Source of the DNA: Quercus robur
Taxonomy: Eukaryota; Streptophyta; Magnoliopsida; Fagales; Fagaceae
NCBI RefSeq assembly: GCF_932294415.1
Contig: NC_065537.1
Location: 496,001-560,000, forward strand
DNA length: 64,000 bases
Reading direction: 5' to 3'
Of the stretch, positions 36,521-48,640 are shown piece by piece. A model generated the notes under the pieces. The model did not search any database, was not told where the DNA came from, and saw nothing but the letters and a program-made list of their open reading frames with translations. The translations under genes and the position numbers were made by a program. Every line of letters starts with the position of its first letter. The first letter of the stretch is position 1.

Positions 36521-36896
36521 CATGTGATTATGGTCTATTGCCCAGCCCTAAAGAATGAATAAAGAGAGGCTTCCTTTAATAAATATAAAAGAAATGGAAA
36601 GAAATCAAATTGTAAATAATTTTTCCCCTTGGGTCATTCAGAGGATGGCAAGGCCATTATTTATTAATCTATGAATAAAGGATTATTGACAATGGTGATT
36701 TTAGTTGTATCTTTTATCAAGTGTCAGGTATTTTTTTCAATCTCTAGCAGCAAAAATCAATGGAATCAATTCCCCGCAATGATTATAACATTACTCCCAT
36801 ATTTAGCAAGAGATTCGAAATGGAGAAAATATTTCACCTTCTTGTTCTTTAAAGAAGATGGCATGCTGCAAAAGCCATATCACAGGTGGTGAACTT

Positions 36897-37686
<790 letters not shown>

Positions 37687-37981
37687 AGAATATAGTGTGT
37701 ATTAAGTTTTTCCAATTATGATAGTTAGAAAATAATGAGAAAAATAGTTTTCCCACCATTCAAAATTTCAACCTGTTGCCATTTATTTTAATGTTATCCT
37801 TAATCCCAAATCAGTTAATCTCTCTTGAAGTATACAAAGTATGATCATGATCTCTCTTCTTGAATACAATACTTATCTCAATATATCCATAAAAATATAT
37901 TAAATCAAAACATATCCATATGATGATGCTTTGCAAACAAATAAAATGCCATATCAATTGTCGCTTAACAATGATTAATTT

Positions 37982-38080
37982 ACAGATTAAACTTATGAAA
38001 TAGAAGATGGTGAGTGGAATACTGCCCTCATTGATGCCCTCAAGGTTAAAGGGATTGAGTTCAGGCCTACAACAGGTTAA
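37982..38080 (+). pseudogene. PP2 domain C-terminal scrap
   Basis: This is the copy-B remainder of the captured PP2 fragment. In broken frame it reads EDGEWNTALIDALKV then KGIEFRPTTG and TAA, the usual end of plant PP2 proteins. It begins abruptly at the 6.2-kb deletion junction. It preserves the C-terminal GIEFRP more faithfully than copy A. Confidence 0.65.
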
Positions 38081-38253
38081 TAAAATTTGGGGTTTATCCC
38101 TATCAAAAAAAAAAATACTAAGTGGCATTGATATACTGTCAAAATAATATTGTGTTAATATTTTGCTTTATTGACTAAATTTTCATCTAAAACTACAAGC
38201 TTACCAGTAAAACCATACTAACCATTGATTAGAATTCTGGGTGATTTATGTTT

Positions 38254-39616
38254 GGGGAAATTGCACATTACCCACCTGTGGTTTGCCCCGTTTTAACAGT
38301 GCCTACCTGTGGTTTAAAAGTTATCACTTAACCCACCTGATCTTCAATCTATTGGCGACCGTTACCTACCTCTCCCTTTCCACCATTAAAAATAGGGGTA
38401 AATATGTCTTTTTCATTATATTTTATGTCTCTCTCCTCTTTTCTCTCCTTCTTCTCCACATAAAACAAAAAAAAAAAAACCAATTATCCTAAAATCTTCT
38501 AGATTAAAATTTCACAAATCTCATACCCCATCTCCAACAAAAGAAATAGAGAAACAAGTCAACAACAATAGATAACCTACAAAATAGATTCGTAAGCAAG
38601 GTAAGTGGAGTTAATGTTTTCTTAAATCATCTTCTTCTTCCTCTTCATGTTCTTCTTTTTCCTAAGGATAGGGCTATGATTACAATGAGAAAGGGCTTGA
38701 GTGGGATTCCATTTCCACTAAAGAAGTAAAAACACAAAACCCAATTTCATTTGGAGGAGAAATGGTTGAAAGAGCTGAAGAAATTGAAGTACGTTTGAAT
38801 TTTCTGGGTTTAATGGATTTGTGGGTTCAAATTTTTTTGGGTTGGTTTGAATTTCTTTTTGGTTTGATGATTTTTGAATTTGCTTCAATGAGAAAGTCTA
38901 GGCCAAGTAATTTCTTTTTGGGTCATTTTTAAAACCCAGGTGTTTGAATTTTCTTTGATGGGAAAGCCTAGGCCATGAAATCTGGGGTTAGGGCCATCTA
39001 ATTATTTTATTTATAATTTTTAAATTGCAACAAAAAACTCTAGGTCTCTGGAAATTTTAGGAGAGCAAAAATTGAAGTTTCAAATAATGGGCCATCATGT
39101 AACCAAGAGGCTCTCAATATATTTGTGGGTCTTCATCATTCACGTTTACCTGTTGATGGGTAGACCATGTGTGTGTGTTGAAGATCTGTGGATGTTTGTT
39201 TGATCAAAACGTGGGCAGGCAGGTGTATTGTCCATGTATAAAATCTAGGTTTGTGGATGATGTTAGTGTTGGGATTGCTCTTGTTGATACGTACATGAAA
39301 ACTGAGAATGTTGGAGATGGGAGGAGAGTTTTTGATGAGATGGGTGAGAGAAATGTGGTGTCTTGGACTTCATTTCTCTCCTGTTATGCACGGAACGGGT
39401 TGAACGGTTTGGCCTTAGAATTGTTTTTTTTAGAGGTGTTTGATCCAATTTCTTTTATGTTTTTGAGATAAAATGTGTTTTTCTAACAACAATGGGAGAG
39501 GTGGGTAATGGCTGCTCACAGATTAAAGCTCAGGTGGGTTAAGTGACAACTTTTAAATCACAAGTAGGCACTATTAAATCGGGTCAAACCACAGGTGGGT
39601 TAAGTGCAATTTCCCC
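38254..39616 (+). mobile_element. Pack-MULE carrying a PPR gene fragment
   Basis: A 1363-bp element begins GGGGAAATTGCAC and ends with the inverse GTGCAATTTCCCC. Subterminal CCACCTGTGGTTTG is mirrored by CAAACCACAGGTGGG. The exact 9-base target duplication tttatgttt lies at 38245-38253 and 39617-39625. Copy A has a single tttatgttt at the same place (about 6796), so insertion happened after the duplication. It landed inside the older PP2-carrying element of the same family. There is no transposase. Confidence 0.9.
39169..39471 (+). pseudogene. Captured PPR protein fragment
   Basis: The frame reads VDDVSVGIALVDTYMKTENV, GRRVFDEMGERNVVSWTSFL and CYARNGLNGLALELFF. The VFDEM...NVVSWTS...GLALELF pattern is diagnostic of plant PLS-class pentatricopeptide repeats. 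The family binds organellar RNA. It covers roughly two and a half repeats and ends at TAA in unrelated sequence. There is no organelle targeting signal, and it is enclosed in a TIR element, so this is a captured fragment rather than a gene. Confidence 0.85.
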
Positions 39617-41744
39617 TTTATGTTTTTACTTATCAAAATGAATACTAATTACATTACGTTTAGTGTTCTCTACAAATTTATGGATTTTTACATTTTATTT
39701 GTTCCATTATATGTGTGTTAACATTTGATTTTTCTTTATTTACCTATTAAATAATTGTTTGCTAATTTTTTTTTTAATGGGTTAAAATAGAAGATTTAAA
39801 AGTTGATACATGAAAAGATGTAAAAATTAGGTTTTAATTTTTACAAAACCTAGCTTTTAGATCTTTTTTTTTTTTTTGGTTGAATTTTTAGTTTTTTAGG
39901 TTTTAAGATGAGAGAGACATAAAAGCGTAATAAAAATACAAATTTACCTCTGTTTTTAATAGAGGTGGATAACGAGAAACAAACGGAACTAACCTCAGTT
40001 GGGTAAAGTGTCAATTTTTAAGCTACAGATAGGCAAAGTATTTTTCAAGCAAACTACAGGTGGGCAAAATGTAATTTCCCTTATAAATTCTCATTAACCC
40101 ATTTCCCATCAAAGAAACTTTGTTAAACTAATGGATTCAACCGCTACACCTAACAAAACGAGCTACATACTATTTGATAAGGGCATGATTCAAAAACCCA
40201 TTTGCCTGATCTAACCTCATGGACATGGACAGAGCCATTCATGGATTAGTGGGGCAATGGCCCCCTTATTTTTTTTTTTAAATAATATAATTATATAACT
40301 ATATATTTAGGTACTAATTTTAGTCACTTCGTTCAATAAAATTATATTTTGTCCCCCTTATTGATCATTATAAGAGAAATGCTATAATTACAAAAAATTT
40401 TTACAACATTTTTACGGACTATTGAGGTAGCAAATTTTTACTGATTTGCATATGGATCCACCACTTATATCACTTTTTTATTTACTAATAACCACTAATC
40501 ACAACAAAAATTTGTAGATCTAGTATATTCCTCATTCTAAAGTCCGTAAAAAAATTTATAAATCTAAAAAAAATATATATACATGCCCAAAATATTAGCC
40601 CAACAACAAAAATTACCGATTGGCGATAGCAAAGCTAAAAAAAAAAAAAAAAGAAAAAAAAAGAAAAGAAAAAAAAAGAGACTAATCAACCAATTTTACC
40701 AAAAACAAACAACTTAACCCTTTAAAAAACTTTAAAAAAAATAATGTTGTCCTTACCAACAAAAGACACGCTCTATACACACATAATAATAATAATAATA
40801 ATAAACCTTTGCTGGTTAAGTAGTAGAATTGAAAACGAAGTCACCGCATGCAACTAACAATAAAATCGTCCCCCTAACTCCAAGTCCCGACTCTGCTCAT
40901 AGATGCAATTAACTCAAATTTTTTAGGACCATCATCCACCACCAAGGCTACACACGTTGGAATAAAAATATTCAAGCCGATTTACTTTACGTTCACACAA
41001 CTGACACAAGTCATCGGAGTAGTCTTCTTTTTGGATGAATGAGATTTAATTAATAAGTCTATACAACTGAAAGCACATAGTAGCAAAGGAGCAGATATCA
41101 AATAGTATAGCTCCAGAAATCAATCAATCACGAACTGTGGGGAACCAAGACCTTTCAACAAAGAAACCAGAGAAAGTAGACAACAGTTGAGGTTTTCTAC
41201 ATGAAATTTCCAACGCGAAAACAAACGCCATAAGTCAAGTTATGCGTGAAGATTGACCAAGACTGATTGAGATCAGGTGCAATACTCGGGGTATTGCACC
41301 TGATGCAACTCTTTTAATTGGTTGAGATTGAAAGTTACTTTTGTAACTTTCAATCTCAACCATTGATTCAAAAAAGTTAAGAAAAAAGTAAAAAAAAAAA
41401 AAAAGTAAAAAGTGAAAATTAAAAATGGAAAAAGTGAAAAAATTTGTGAATGAAAATAGGAAATTGCACCGGTGGATATTGCACCGGATCTAATAAAAAA
41501 AAAGGGCCGAAACTTGCCAAAAATAATGTTGACAACTTTTCCAGAAATAAAGTTGACAACTTTTCCCCCACACCATTTAACATTATGACACGTACGTATT
41601 CAATGCCCCCACCATTTTTGTAACAATAGAGTTATCACATCTTTTGCCAGTCACCTCCCTGAATTTACTCTCTGTCCTCATTTTGAACACGCGGGATGTG
41701 TTTGCTGTGGTGTACAATAGAGTTGACTCATACAATGACTCTCA
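39617..41744. other. Shared flank, copy B
   Basis: Matches A from about 6796 to 8853. It includes the right arm of the older PP2-type TIR element (to about 40080), an (AAT)n run at about 40785-40803 and A-rich tracts. Apart from the hairpins listed next, no feature was seen. Confidence 0.55.
41272..41362. other. Two adjacent perfect hairpins
   Basis: Hairpin 1 has a 14-bp stem at 41272-41285 and 41291-41304 with loop tcggg. Hairpin 2 has a perfect 20-bp stem at 41319-41338 and 41343-41362 with a 4-base T loop. The same place in copy A (about 8428-8520) forms only imperfect stems. They may be the core of a foldback or MITE element. GGTGCAATA and TATTGCACC words recur further at about 41464-41490. 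Confidence 0.75.
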
Positions 41745-42419
41745 GGATAAAACGGGTAACTAACCCTAATTTTCTAACTATTTAGTTAGTAGGCTCAGTT
41801 ATCAAACTAATTTATTTATTAGCATCTCGAGTCTAAGAGACTCGATTTTGGCCTATAAATCGAGTCTCATAGACTCCATTTTCATGGTCTGATGTGGCAT
41901 TTTTTCCACATCAGATCAGTTGGAAATCGAGTCTTTAAACCTCGATTTATAACCATTATATAAACTTCTCTCATCACCCCAAAATCATATTAGCAAAACC
42001 CAAATTTCTTTCAAATTTCAAATACCAATATGCCTTCGATCCTAAAGAGCCATTGCTAGCATCGAACCCGGACCGGTTCTGCATGTTCCCGATTCAATAC
42101 TCGGAGGTCTGGGAGATGTACAAGAAGGTCGATGCCTCGTTCTGGACCGCCGAGGAGGTCGATCTCTTCGGCGACGTTCGTCATGGTCCGCAACAACCTC
42201 GCCCAGTGCCGCCCGTGGTCTGAGCTCGTTGACCCAGGTTGTGCGGCCAGGTCGCGCTGGCCCTGGCCGCGCGACCCAGGCCGCGGAACCTGGGCTAGCG
42301 TCGCGCGACCATGTCGCGCTGGCCAGGGTCAGTTTGTTCTTGGGTTTTCAGTTTGATTTGATTTTGTTCTTGGGTTTTTTGGCACTTTGGAAGTTTGAGA
42401 AATGGGAGAAGAATGACCC
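41745..42419 (+). mobile_element. TIR-element fragment with captured RNR2 piece (E1)
   Basis: It begins GGATAAAACGGGTAACTAACC, the same end as element E2, and is flanked by tgactctca (41736-41744) and agactctca (42420-42428), one mismatch. In copy A that target is a single gactctc. The right end lacks the matching inverted terminus, so E1 is truncated or chimeric. Subterminal sequence has CTCGAG and GACTCGATTT words. Inside it carries a gene fragment at 42030-42187 and a GC-rich tract at about 42235-42330. Confidence 0.7.
42030..42187 (+). pseudogene. Captured RNR2 (ribonucleotide reductase small subunit) N-terminus
   Basis: After ATG CCT TCG (the MPS start seen in plant RNR2), one base is out of register. 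The next frame then reads [18 protein letters not shown] and [20 protein letters not shown], diagnostic of class I ribonucleotide reductase small subunit. The enzyme makes dNTPs. Only about 50 N-terminal residues are present, before the iron ligands beyond this point. Just downstream another frame reads [17 protein letters not shown], which resembles the N-terminal part of PRA1-family proteins and may be a second captured piece (low confidence). Confidence 0.85.
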
Positions 42420-42889
42420 AGACTCTCACATGGACATGGGGTCGAGGATAAAATGGGTAACTAACCCTAATTTTCTAACTATTTAGTTAGTAGGCTTAGT
42501 TATCAAACTAATTTATTTATTAGCATCTTGAGTCTAAGAGACTCGATTTTGGCCTATAAATCGAGTTTTTGAGGGTCGATTTTCATGCTCTGATCGGGTC
42601 CGAGATGACACTTTTGTCAGGAGGCATCCACCTGTAAATCGAGTCTCTAAGACTCGATTTACATCTACAGTTTTCAAGTTTCAAGTGTCTGGGTCGTTCT
42701 TCTCCCATTCTCATTTCTCAAACTTCCAGAAAACCCAAGAATAAAATCAAATCAAACTTTCAAGTTTCAAGTGTCTGGGTCGTTCTTCTCCTAATTCTCA
42801 AACTTCCAAAGTGCCAAAAAACCCAAGAACAAAATCAAATCAAACTGAAAACCCAAGAACAAACTGACCCAGGCTAGTGTGACCTGACT

Positions 42890-43080
42890 GCGCGACGTTG
42901 GCCCAGATCGCGCTGGCCTGGGTCTCGCGGCCTAGGTCGCGTTGGCCTGGGTCGCGCTGGCCTGGGTCGCGCGGCCAGGGCCAGCGCGACTTGGCCGCGC
43001 GACCTGGGCCAGCGCGACCTGGCCGCGCGACCTGGCCGCGCGACGCTGGCCTAGGTCGCGCGGCTTGGGTCTACGAGCTC
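42890..43080. repeat. CG-rich minisatellite inside E2
   Basis: Irregular tandem of GCGCGACCTGGCC and CGCGCTGGCCTGGGT-type words, extremely rich in CpG compared with the AT-rich surroundings. A related shorter tract lies in E1 at about 42235-42330 in the opposite sense. Confidence 0.85.
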
Positions 43081-43109
43081 AGACCACGGGCGACGCTGGG
43101 CGAGGTTGT

Positions 43110-43275
43110 TGCGGACCGTGACGAATGTCGCCGGAGAGATCGACCTCCTCGGCAGTCCAGAACGAGGCATTGGCCTTCTTGTACATCTCCCAGATCTTCG
43201 GGTACTGAATCAGGAACATGCAGAACCGGTCCAGGTTCGGTGCTAGCAATGGCTCTTCAGGATCGAAGGCATATT
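43110..43275 (-). pseudogene. Captured RNR2 N-terminus, second copy
   Basis: Minus-strand counterpart of 42030-42187, with [18 protein letters not shown] and [20 protein letters not shown] readings, differing at several codons. Further along it reads [17 protein letters not shown], closer than E1 to the PRA1-like RRPW pattern. Confidence 0.78.
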
Positions 43276-43882
43276 GGTATTTGAAATTTGAAAGAAATTT
43301 GGGTTTTTTTTATATGATTTTGGGGTGATGAGAGAAGTTTATATAATGCTTATAAATCGAGGCTTAAAGACTCGATTTCCAGCTGTTTTGATGTGGAAAA
43401 AATGCCACATCAGACCATGAAAATGGAGTCTATGAGACTCGATTTATAGGCCAAAATCGAGTCTCTTAGACTCGAGATGCTAATAAATAAATTAGTTTGA
43501 TAACTGAGCCTACCAACTAAATGGTTAGAAAATTAGGGTTAGTTACCCATTTTATCTTGGGGTCGACCACTTAACTCATTCTTTGAATCTTGCCGAATGA
43601 AGTTTAAACATCGAATTTCTCATAAATAAGGCCATCTCCTACTCTTGCTCTCTCTCTCAGCTCTTGCTCTCTGCCTCTCTCGTTCTTTCTCTCGACTGGT
43701 CCTACTCTTAAATCCTTCTATTGGTGGCTCATGCTACCTCCAATCTGATCAGTGATCACCTGTAAACTCTGTGCTCTCTGAGGTATGGTTCTATTCTCTC
43801 ACTTTCTTATATGATTTTTCCTCTGCAGATGGAGATGGTGTCGAGGTTTTGTATTGTGGGTGGAGTTTTATATTCTTATCTA

Positions 43883-45366
43883 GGGTGAGTTTGGTTCAGC
43901 TTTTTGTAAAAGTGCATAATGAAAAAGTGGAGTTTTGTTAAAAATGCATAATAAAAAGTGGAGTTTCAAAAAGCTGAGTATTTGGTAAAAACTGTTAAAA
44001 AATACATAATGAAAAAGCTGAGTGTTTGGTTAGCACTTATAAAATTGGCAGTTTGAGGGATAAATTACTAAAAAAGACAATGTATATATAAGGGAATTTA
44101 TTTCATACTTTTTTTTTTTAATGTGAGTTACTTTTTTTTTTAATGTGAGTTTGTTTCATACTTAAATCAATTACTTCATCATACTTAAATCAATTTTTCT
44201 CTTTCTAAAAAAATTATTTTTTTCTCATCAATATTAGCTAATAACAACCTACCACTTAAGATTTATTATGTAAGTATTGTGAAAATATTGTGATAAAAAT
44301 TGATACTAATTTTAATTTTAACATACTATTAAAATTATTTTTATCTCTTTCTAAAAAAATTATTTTTTTCTCACCAATATTAGCTAATAATAACCTACCT
44401 TAAGATTTATTGTGAAAATATTGTGATATAATTTTTTTTTTCTCTCTTTTTTTCTCTCCACACATGTGGGCTCTCCTTCCTTTTTTTTCTTTTTTTTTTT
44501 CCCTCTTTTTTTCTCCTCCACCCACGTACCCACACTCTTTTCTTTTCTTTTTTCCTTCTTTCCTCTTTTATTCCCTACCATATCAGCACTTCAGTCCAGA
44601 ACATTCCACAGCTCTCTTTCTTTTTTTTTTTTTTTTTTTTTTTTTTCCCTCTTAGCACTTCAATCCAGAACGTTCCACAGACAGCTCTCCTTATTTTTTT
44701 TTCCTCTTAGCATTTCAAAACGAACGAAGGAACCAAACTCACCCAACTCATCCAACTCCAGAACGTAACCTTAAGTGCTTGGATCGGGAAGATTGGATGA
44801 TCGGAACCAACTCCAGAACTCATCCTTCTTCTTTTTCTATTTTTTTTTCTTGTTCTTGGATGATCGGGAAGATTGGATGGTCGGTAAATCTCCCCCCCCC
44901 TTTTTTTCGTCAGTCTTCTTGATCCGCCAGAGGGTCTTGATCTGCTGTTGTTCTAATTTTCTTGTTGTTGTTGTTGATCTGCTGTTGATCCGAAAGAGTT
45001 GTTGTTCTAATTTTTTTTTCCTGTTCTTGATCTGCTGTTTCCGAAAGAGTAGTTGTTCTAATTTTTTTTTTTTTTGTTCTTGATCTGCTGCTGTTGTTGT
45101 TTTGATTTTAGATTTGTTGTTCAATAGAGGGTAATTTGGTAATTTCCTGTGAGCCCAACGGATATATTAAAACGCCCCATTCAAGTTTTGATTTATGGAC
45201 CTCAGGAGGTCCATAAATTTTGCGCGTTTTGGACGCTATTTTTGCCTGAGTCCAAAACGTAGCTTTTATCAAAAAGTTGCGTTTTGGGCTAAGCCAAACG
45301 CAATTTGTCTACAGCTTTTTTTAATATGCGCGTTTTCAGCTCCTAAAAGTGCAAAAAAACGCACAC
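43883..45366. mobile_element. PIF/Harbinger-like insertion in copy B
   Basis: A 1484-bp segment absent from copy A, where the site reads atctaataagac. It starts GGGTGAGTTTGG and ends with the inverse of GTGTGCGTTTTTT. The 3-base duplication cta flanks it at 43880-43882 and 45367-45369. The GGG-TGTTTGG-like ends and 3-base duplication suggest a Tourist/PIF-type non-autonomous element. The TIRs are poor, so this is tentative. The interior is T-rich with spurious frames. Confidence 0.55.
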
Positions 45367-45369
45367 CTA

Positions 45370-46345
45370 ATAAGACTTGTGGGTGGAATATTATCTCTCC
45401 TGCATTTTTTTATTTTATTTGGTGGGTGGAGTCTTATCAAATAAGACTTATGTGGCTCTGATTCTCCCAAAAAAAAAAAAAAAGGCTTATGTGGCTGTGG
45501 GTGGAGTGGTACTCGTACATCTGGCTGGCCTTGGATATTTTATTTTTATTTTTAAGATTATTCATTTGTTCTAATGTTAAAATTAAAAATGATTTTTTTT
45601 AAAAATTTTTTTAAAAAATCTCAGTTCTTAAAGACAATTGTATGAATTTTTTTACTTTATTTTAATAATTAATTTTTTTAATAAATATATAAACAAAATA
45701 TTAACTTGGAAGCAACAAAAAAGGTAAAAAGGCAATATAAAGTAATGTTTTGAATTCTAGTGTTGGTGCACTATTCTGGAATTATGCGCTAAATATATAT
45801 ACATAAAATATTTAAATTAATTATTTTAGGAGTATAAAAATAAACTCCTTATACAGTGATATAATTATGAGATTAGTGATTAAAAAAAAATTCAAACTTT
45901 ATATAATTTATTAGTGCAGCTGAAACGAGATTGTTTATTTAAAAAACAATCAAATAAAGAAGATTGTATTACTCACTTGGACTACCTCCCTCAGCAACTT
46001 AAAATTCATAAGTTTTTTTATTGTGAAGTTATGGCTTACCGTGATCTCCTTACATCCCAGTAAGGTCCCAAACTTTTTTTCCTGAGTAAATAATAATACT
46101 TATTAAAACACACACGAAAATAGTAATATTAGTTTTTTAAACCAAATTTATAATACATTATTAAACTAGAATAAAATTACAAAATAGTCTAATCTTTATA
46201 GTCGTAGACCGAAGTTATAAACAGTAAATACTAAATACACATGACTAATTTGGGGGTAAGATACTGCTATGGTCTATTCACCATTTTTTTTTTTTTAAGG
46301 AAAAAATAACAAAAAAGATTGTACTAGTTGTAGTAGATGGGTATT
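45370..46345. other. Shared flank, copy B
   Basis: Non-coding, matches A at about 9240-9480 and 10760-11600. Nothing else seen. Confidence 0.5.
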
Positions 46346-46496
46346 TTTTTTTAGAGAGTTTCAACCTATGGCGTTCGCTTCTAATGATTGTTCTTTATCA
46401 TCAGATCAAGACACTAATCAGTTTTTGGTGTAGGCGGGGATTGAATCCCAGATCTCTTATTCAACCATCAGAGACTTTATCAATTGAGCTAACTGA
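46346..46496 (-). mobile_element. tRNA-derived SINE, copy-B specific
   Basis: On the minus strand it starts with TTAGCTCAATTGATAAAG (A-box region), then GGGATTCAATCCCC (B-box), and ends in an A tract. Flanking gtatt lies at 46341-46345 and 46497-46501. Copy A has the empty site gggtattaggtgaac at about 11596. Confidence 0.8.
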
Positions 46497-46501
46497 GTAT
46501 T

Positions 46502-48099
46502 AGATGAACTAAACTGAGAACTTTCCTAGAAGGCTCTTATTCCATTTCTTTAATTTATTTTTTTGTACTTTCACATTCCACGTGACCTTCACAGTTTTTG
46601 GTGTCTTATATTACTTTCAACTCTTTGTTCTCATCTTCTTTCCTTCTTCACTGACCTGACCAGACCTTTTTCTTCCCTCTCTCACTTTCTTCCTTTCTCA
46701 CGGTACCCTTTCGGCCTCTCAAGATCTACTCATCGTTTAGCTCTTCTCAAAAAAAAAAAAAAAAACTTATCGTTTAGTTCTTTGTTTCCTCTTAGGAGCA
46801 CTGAAATTTCTAGAAAGTGGAAGTACTCAAAAAAAAAAAAAAATAATAATAATAATAAAAAAGAGCAGTTGGAAGTTTCTTGCAATATTTCCTAAAAGGA
46901 GCACTGAAATTTCATCACTTCAAAATTTCTAGGTCCTCTCTAAATTCTCTCCTTAGTCCTCTCTCTCTTCATTTGCAAAATTTCAAATTGGATTCGACGC
47001 ATTTTCAAAACTACGTAGGCCTGGTTGGGGATCAAGTTATTTCTTCTTCCCTAATTTATTTATTTTTTAATCGTTTTTTGGTTCCAAATTTCTAATTGAT
47101 TATTATTCGTTTTTTGGTTTTTATAAATTTTGCATGCAGATCTATTTATATATTAGTTTTTCAATTTAATTATATTGTGTATGGTACTTTCTCAACTACA
47201 TATATTGTGAATTGATAACAATATGACTTTCTATGATATATGAACCATATGAAAGTTGTTATAGAAAATTTGGTTATGAATGAAAAATTATGACTATAAA
47301 AAAATAAAAAAAATAAAACGGCCTAAAAACTTTTAATAATATTTTGGGTAAATTACAAATTACATGTTTAAAGTTTGGGGTGTTTGAATTATAGATTTTA
47401 AAATTTTAAAATTTAGATTTTACTTTATTGAAATTTGAGACGATTTGGATTTTATATCTTAAGATTTCAGATTTTAGATTTTATTTTCTAAATTTTAGGG
47501 GTGTTTAGATTTTACACTTAAAGTTTTAAAATTTGAGATGTAAAATTCAAACATTCTTAAAATTTAGGGAGTAAAATCTAAATTTAAAAATATTACAGTG
47601 TAAGTTCAAATACAACCAACTTTTCAGAGGATAAAATTTAAATTTTGAAAGTTCAAGGGTAAAATTTAAGCACTCCAAACTTTAAAGGTGCTCTTTACCA
47701 TTTAACTAAATTTCTTATATTTTCTTATTTAGTTTCAGAAAAAATAACGAATGGTGAGATCCCAACAGCATTAATGGAAGGTGTGACTGGCTTCGACACA
47801 GCGAGTAGCAGAGTGTGTGATGTACATTTGGCGGGATTGAGTTTATTTGCTTAACTTTGTGAACCTTCAGTTCAACTGGGCTTTCTCATCTCATAATTTT
47901 TTTTTTTTTTTAAAATTATATAAAAGAAAGGTATGGTTTAACCAATCTGATGAACGGAGGAAATCAAAATGATGCATCAATTCTTCTTCCCTAGTTTATT
48001 TCTTTTCATTTGTTCAGTATTGATTTTTTTTTTTTTTTTGGTATGTAGATCTATATCGTGATTCAATATTTAGTAGTAGAGCATTTTGCAATGCCTTCA
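46502..48099. other. TNL-B upstream region
   Basis: Matches A at about 11605-13264 and 18396-18768, with the Copia region missing at about 47718. A further 320 bp without counterpart in A lies at about 46609-46928. No gene seen. Confidence 0.5.
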
Positions 48100-48595
48100 A
48101 TGGGCATGAAAAACGCCTTGTCATCTTCTACTGTCCAATGGAAATATGATGTTTTCATCAGTTTTAGAGGAGAGGACACCCGCAACAATTTTATGGATCA
48201 TCTATATAATGCTTTGAGAGTGAAAGGAATTAACTCTTTTAGAGACAATGAGAAACTTGAGAGAGGAAAACCCATTTCACTAGAGTTATTGAAAGCGATA
48301 GAAGAGTCGAGATTTAGTGTTGTCATTCTCTCAAAAGACTACACATCTTCACATTGGTGCTTAGATGAACTTGCAAAAATCATTGCTTGCAAGGAAGACA
48401 TGGGAATGATAGTTTTGCCTGTTTTTCACTATGTGGAGCCATCTGATGTACGGAAACAAATGGGAACTTTTGCGCAGGCATTTGTTAAACATGAAGAGGA
48501 GGAGGAAAAAACAAGGGTGGAGAAATGGAGAGATGCTTTGAGACAAGTGGGCAACCTCACCGGATGGCATTTAAAGGATACTAGGTAATTTATCT

Positions 48596-48640
<45 letters not shown>

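Larger units (their letters stand above)
42446..43557 (-). mobile_element. Complete TIR element with captured RNR2 piece (E2), Pack-MULE
   Basis: A 1112-bp element has inverted ends GGATAAAATGGGTAACTAACC and its mirror near 43557 (last base mismatched), arms about 110 bp. The exact 9-base duplication tggggtcga lies at 42437-42445 and 43558-43566. Copy A carries one uninterrupted tggggtcga at about 8870. The RNR2 piece lies on the minus strand (about 43110-43275) and mirrors that in E1. Between the arms is a CG-rich repeat. E1 and E2 together form a large imperfect palindrome separated by the 17 bp of original flank at 42429-42445. Confidence 0.85.

Noticed and set aside
42132-43284. Arg/Pro/Ala-rich frames in the CG-rich region
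   Set aside because: Translations of the CpG-rich minisatellite and out-of-frame RNR2 sequence.
44384-45124. Poly-Phe and poly-Lys frames on both strands
   Set aside because: Poly-T and poly-A tracts within a transposon.
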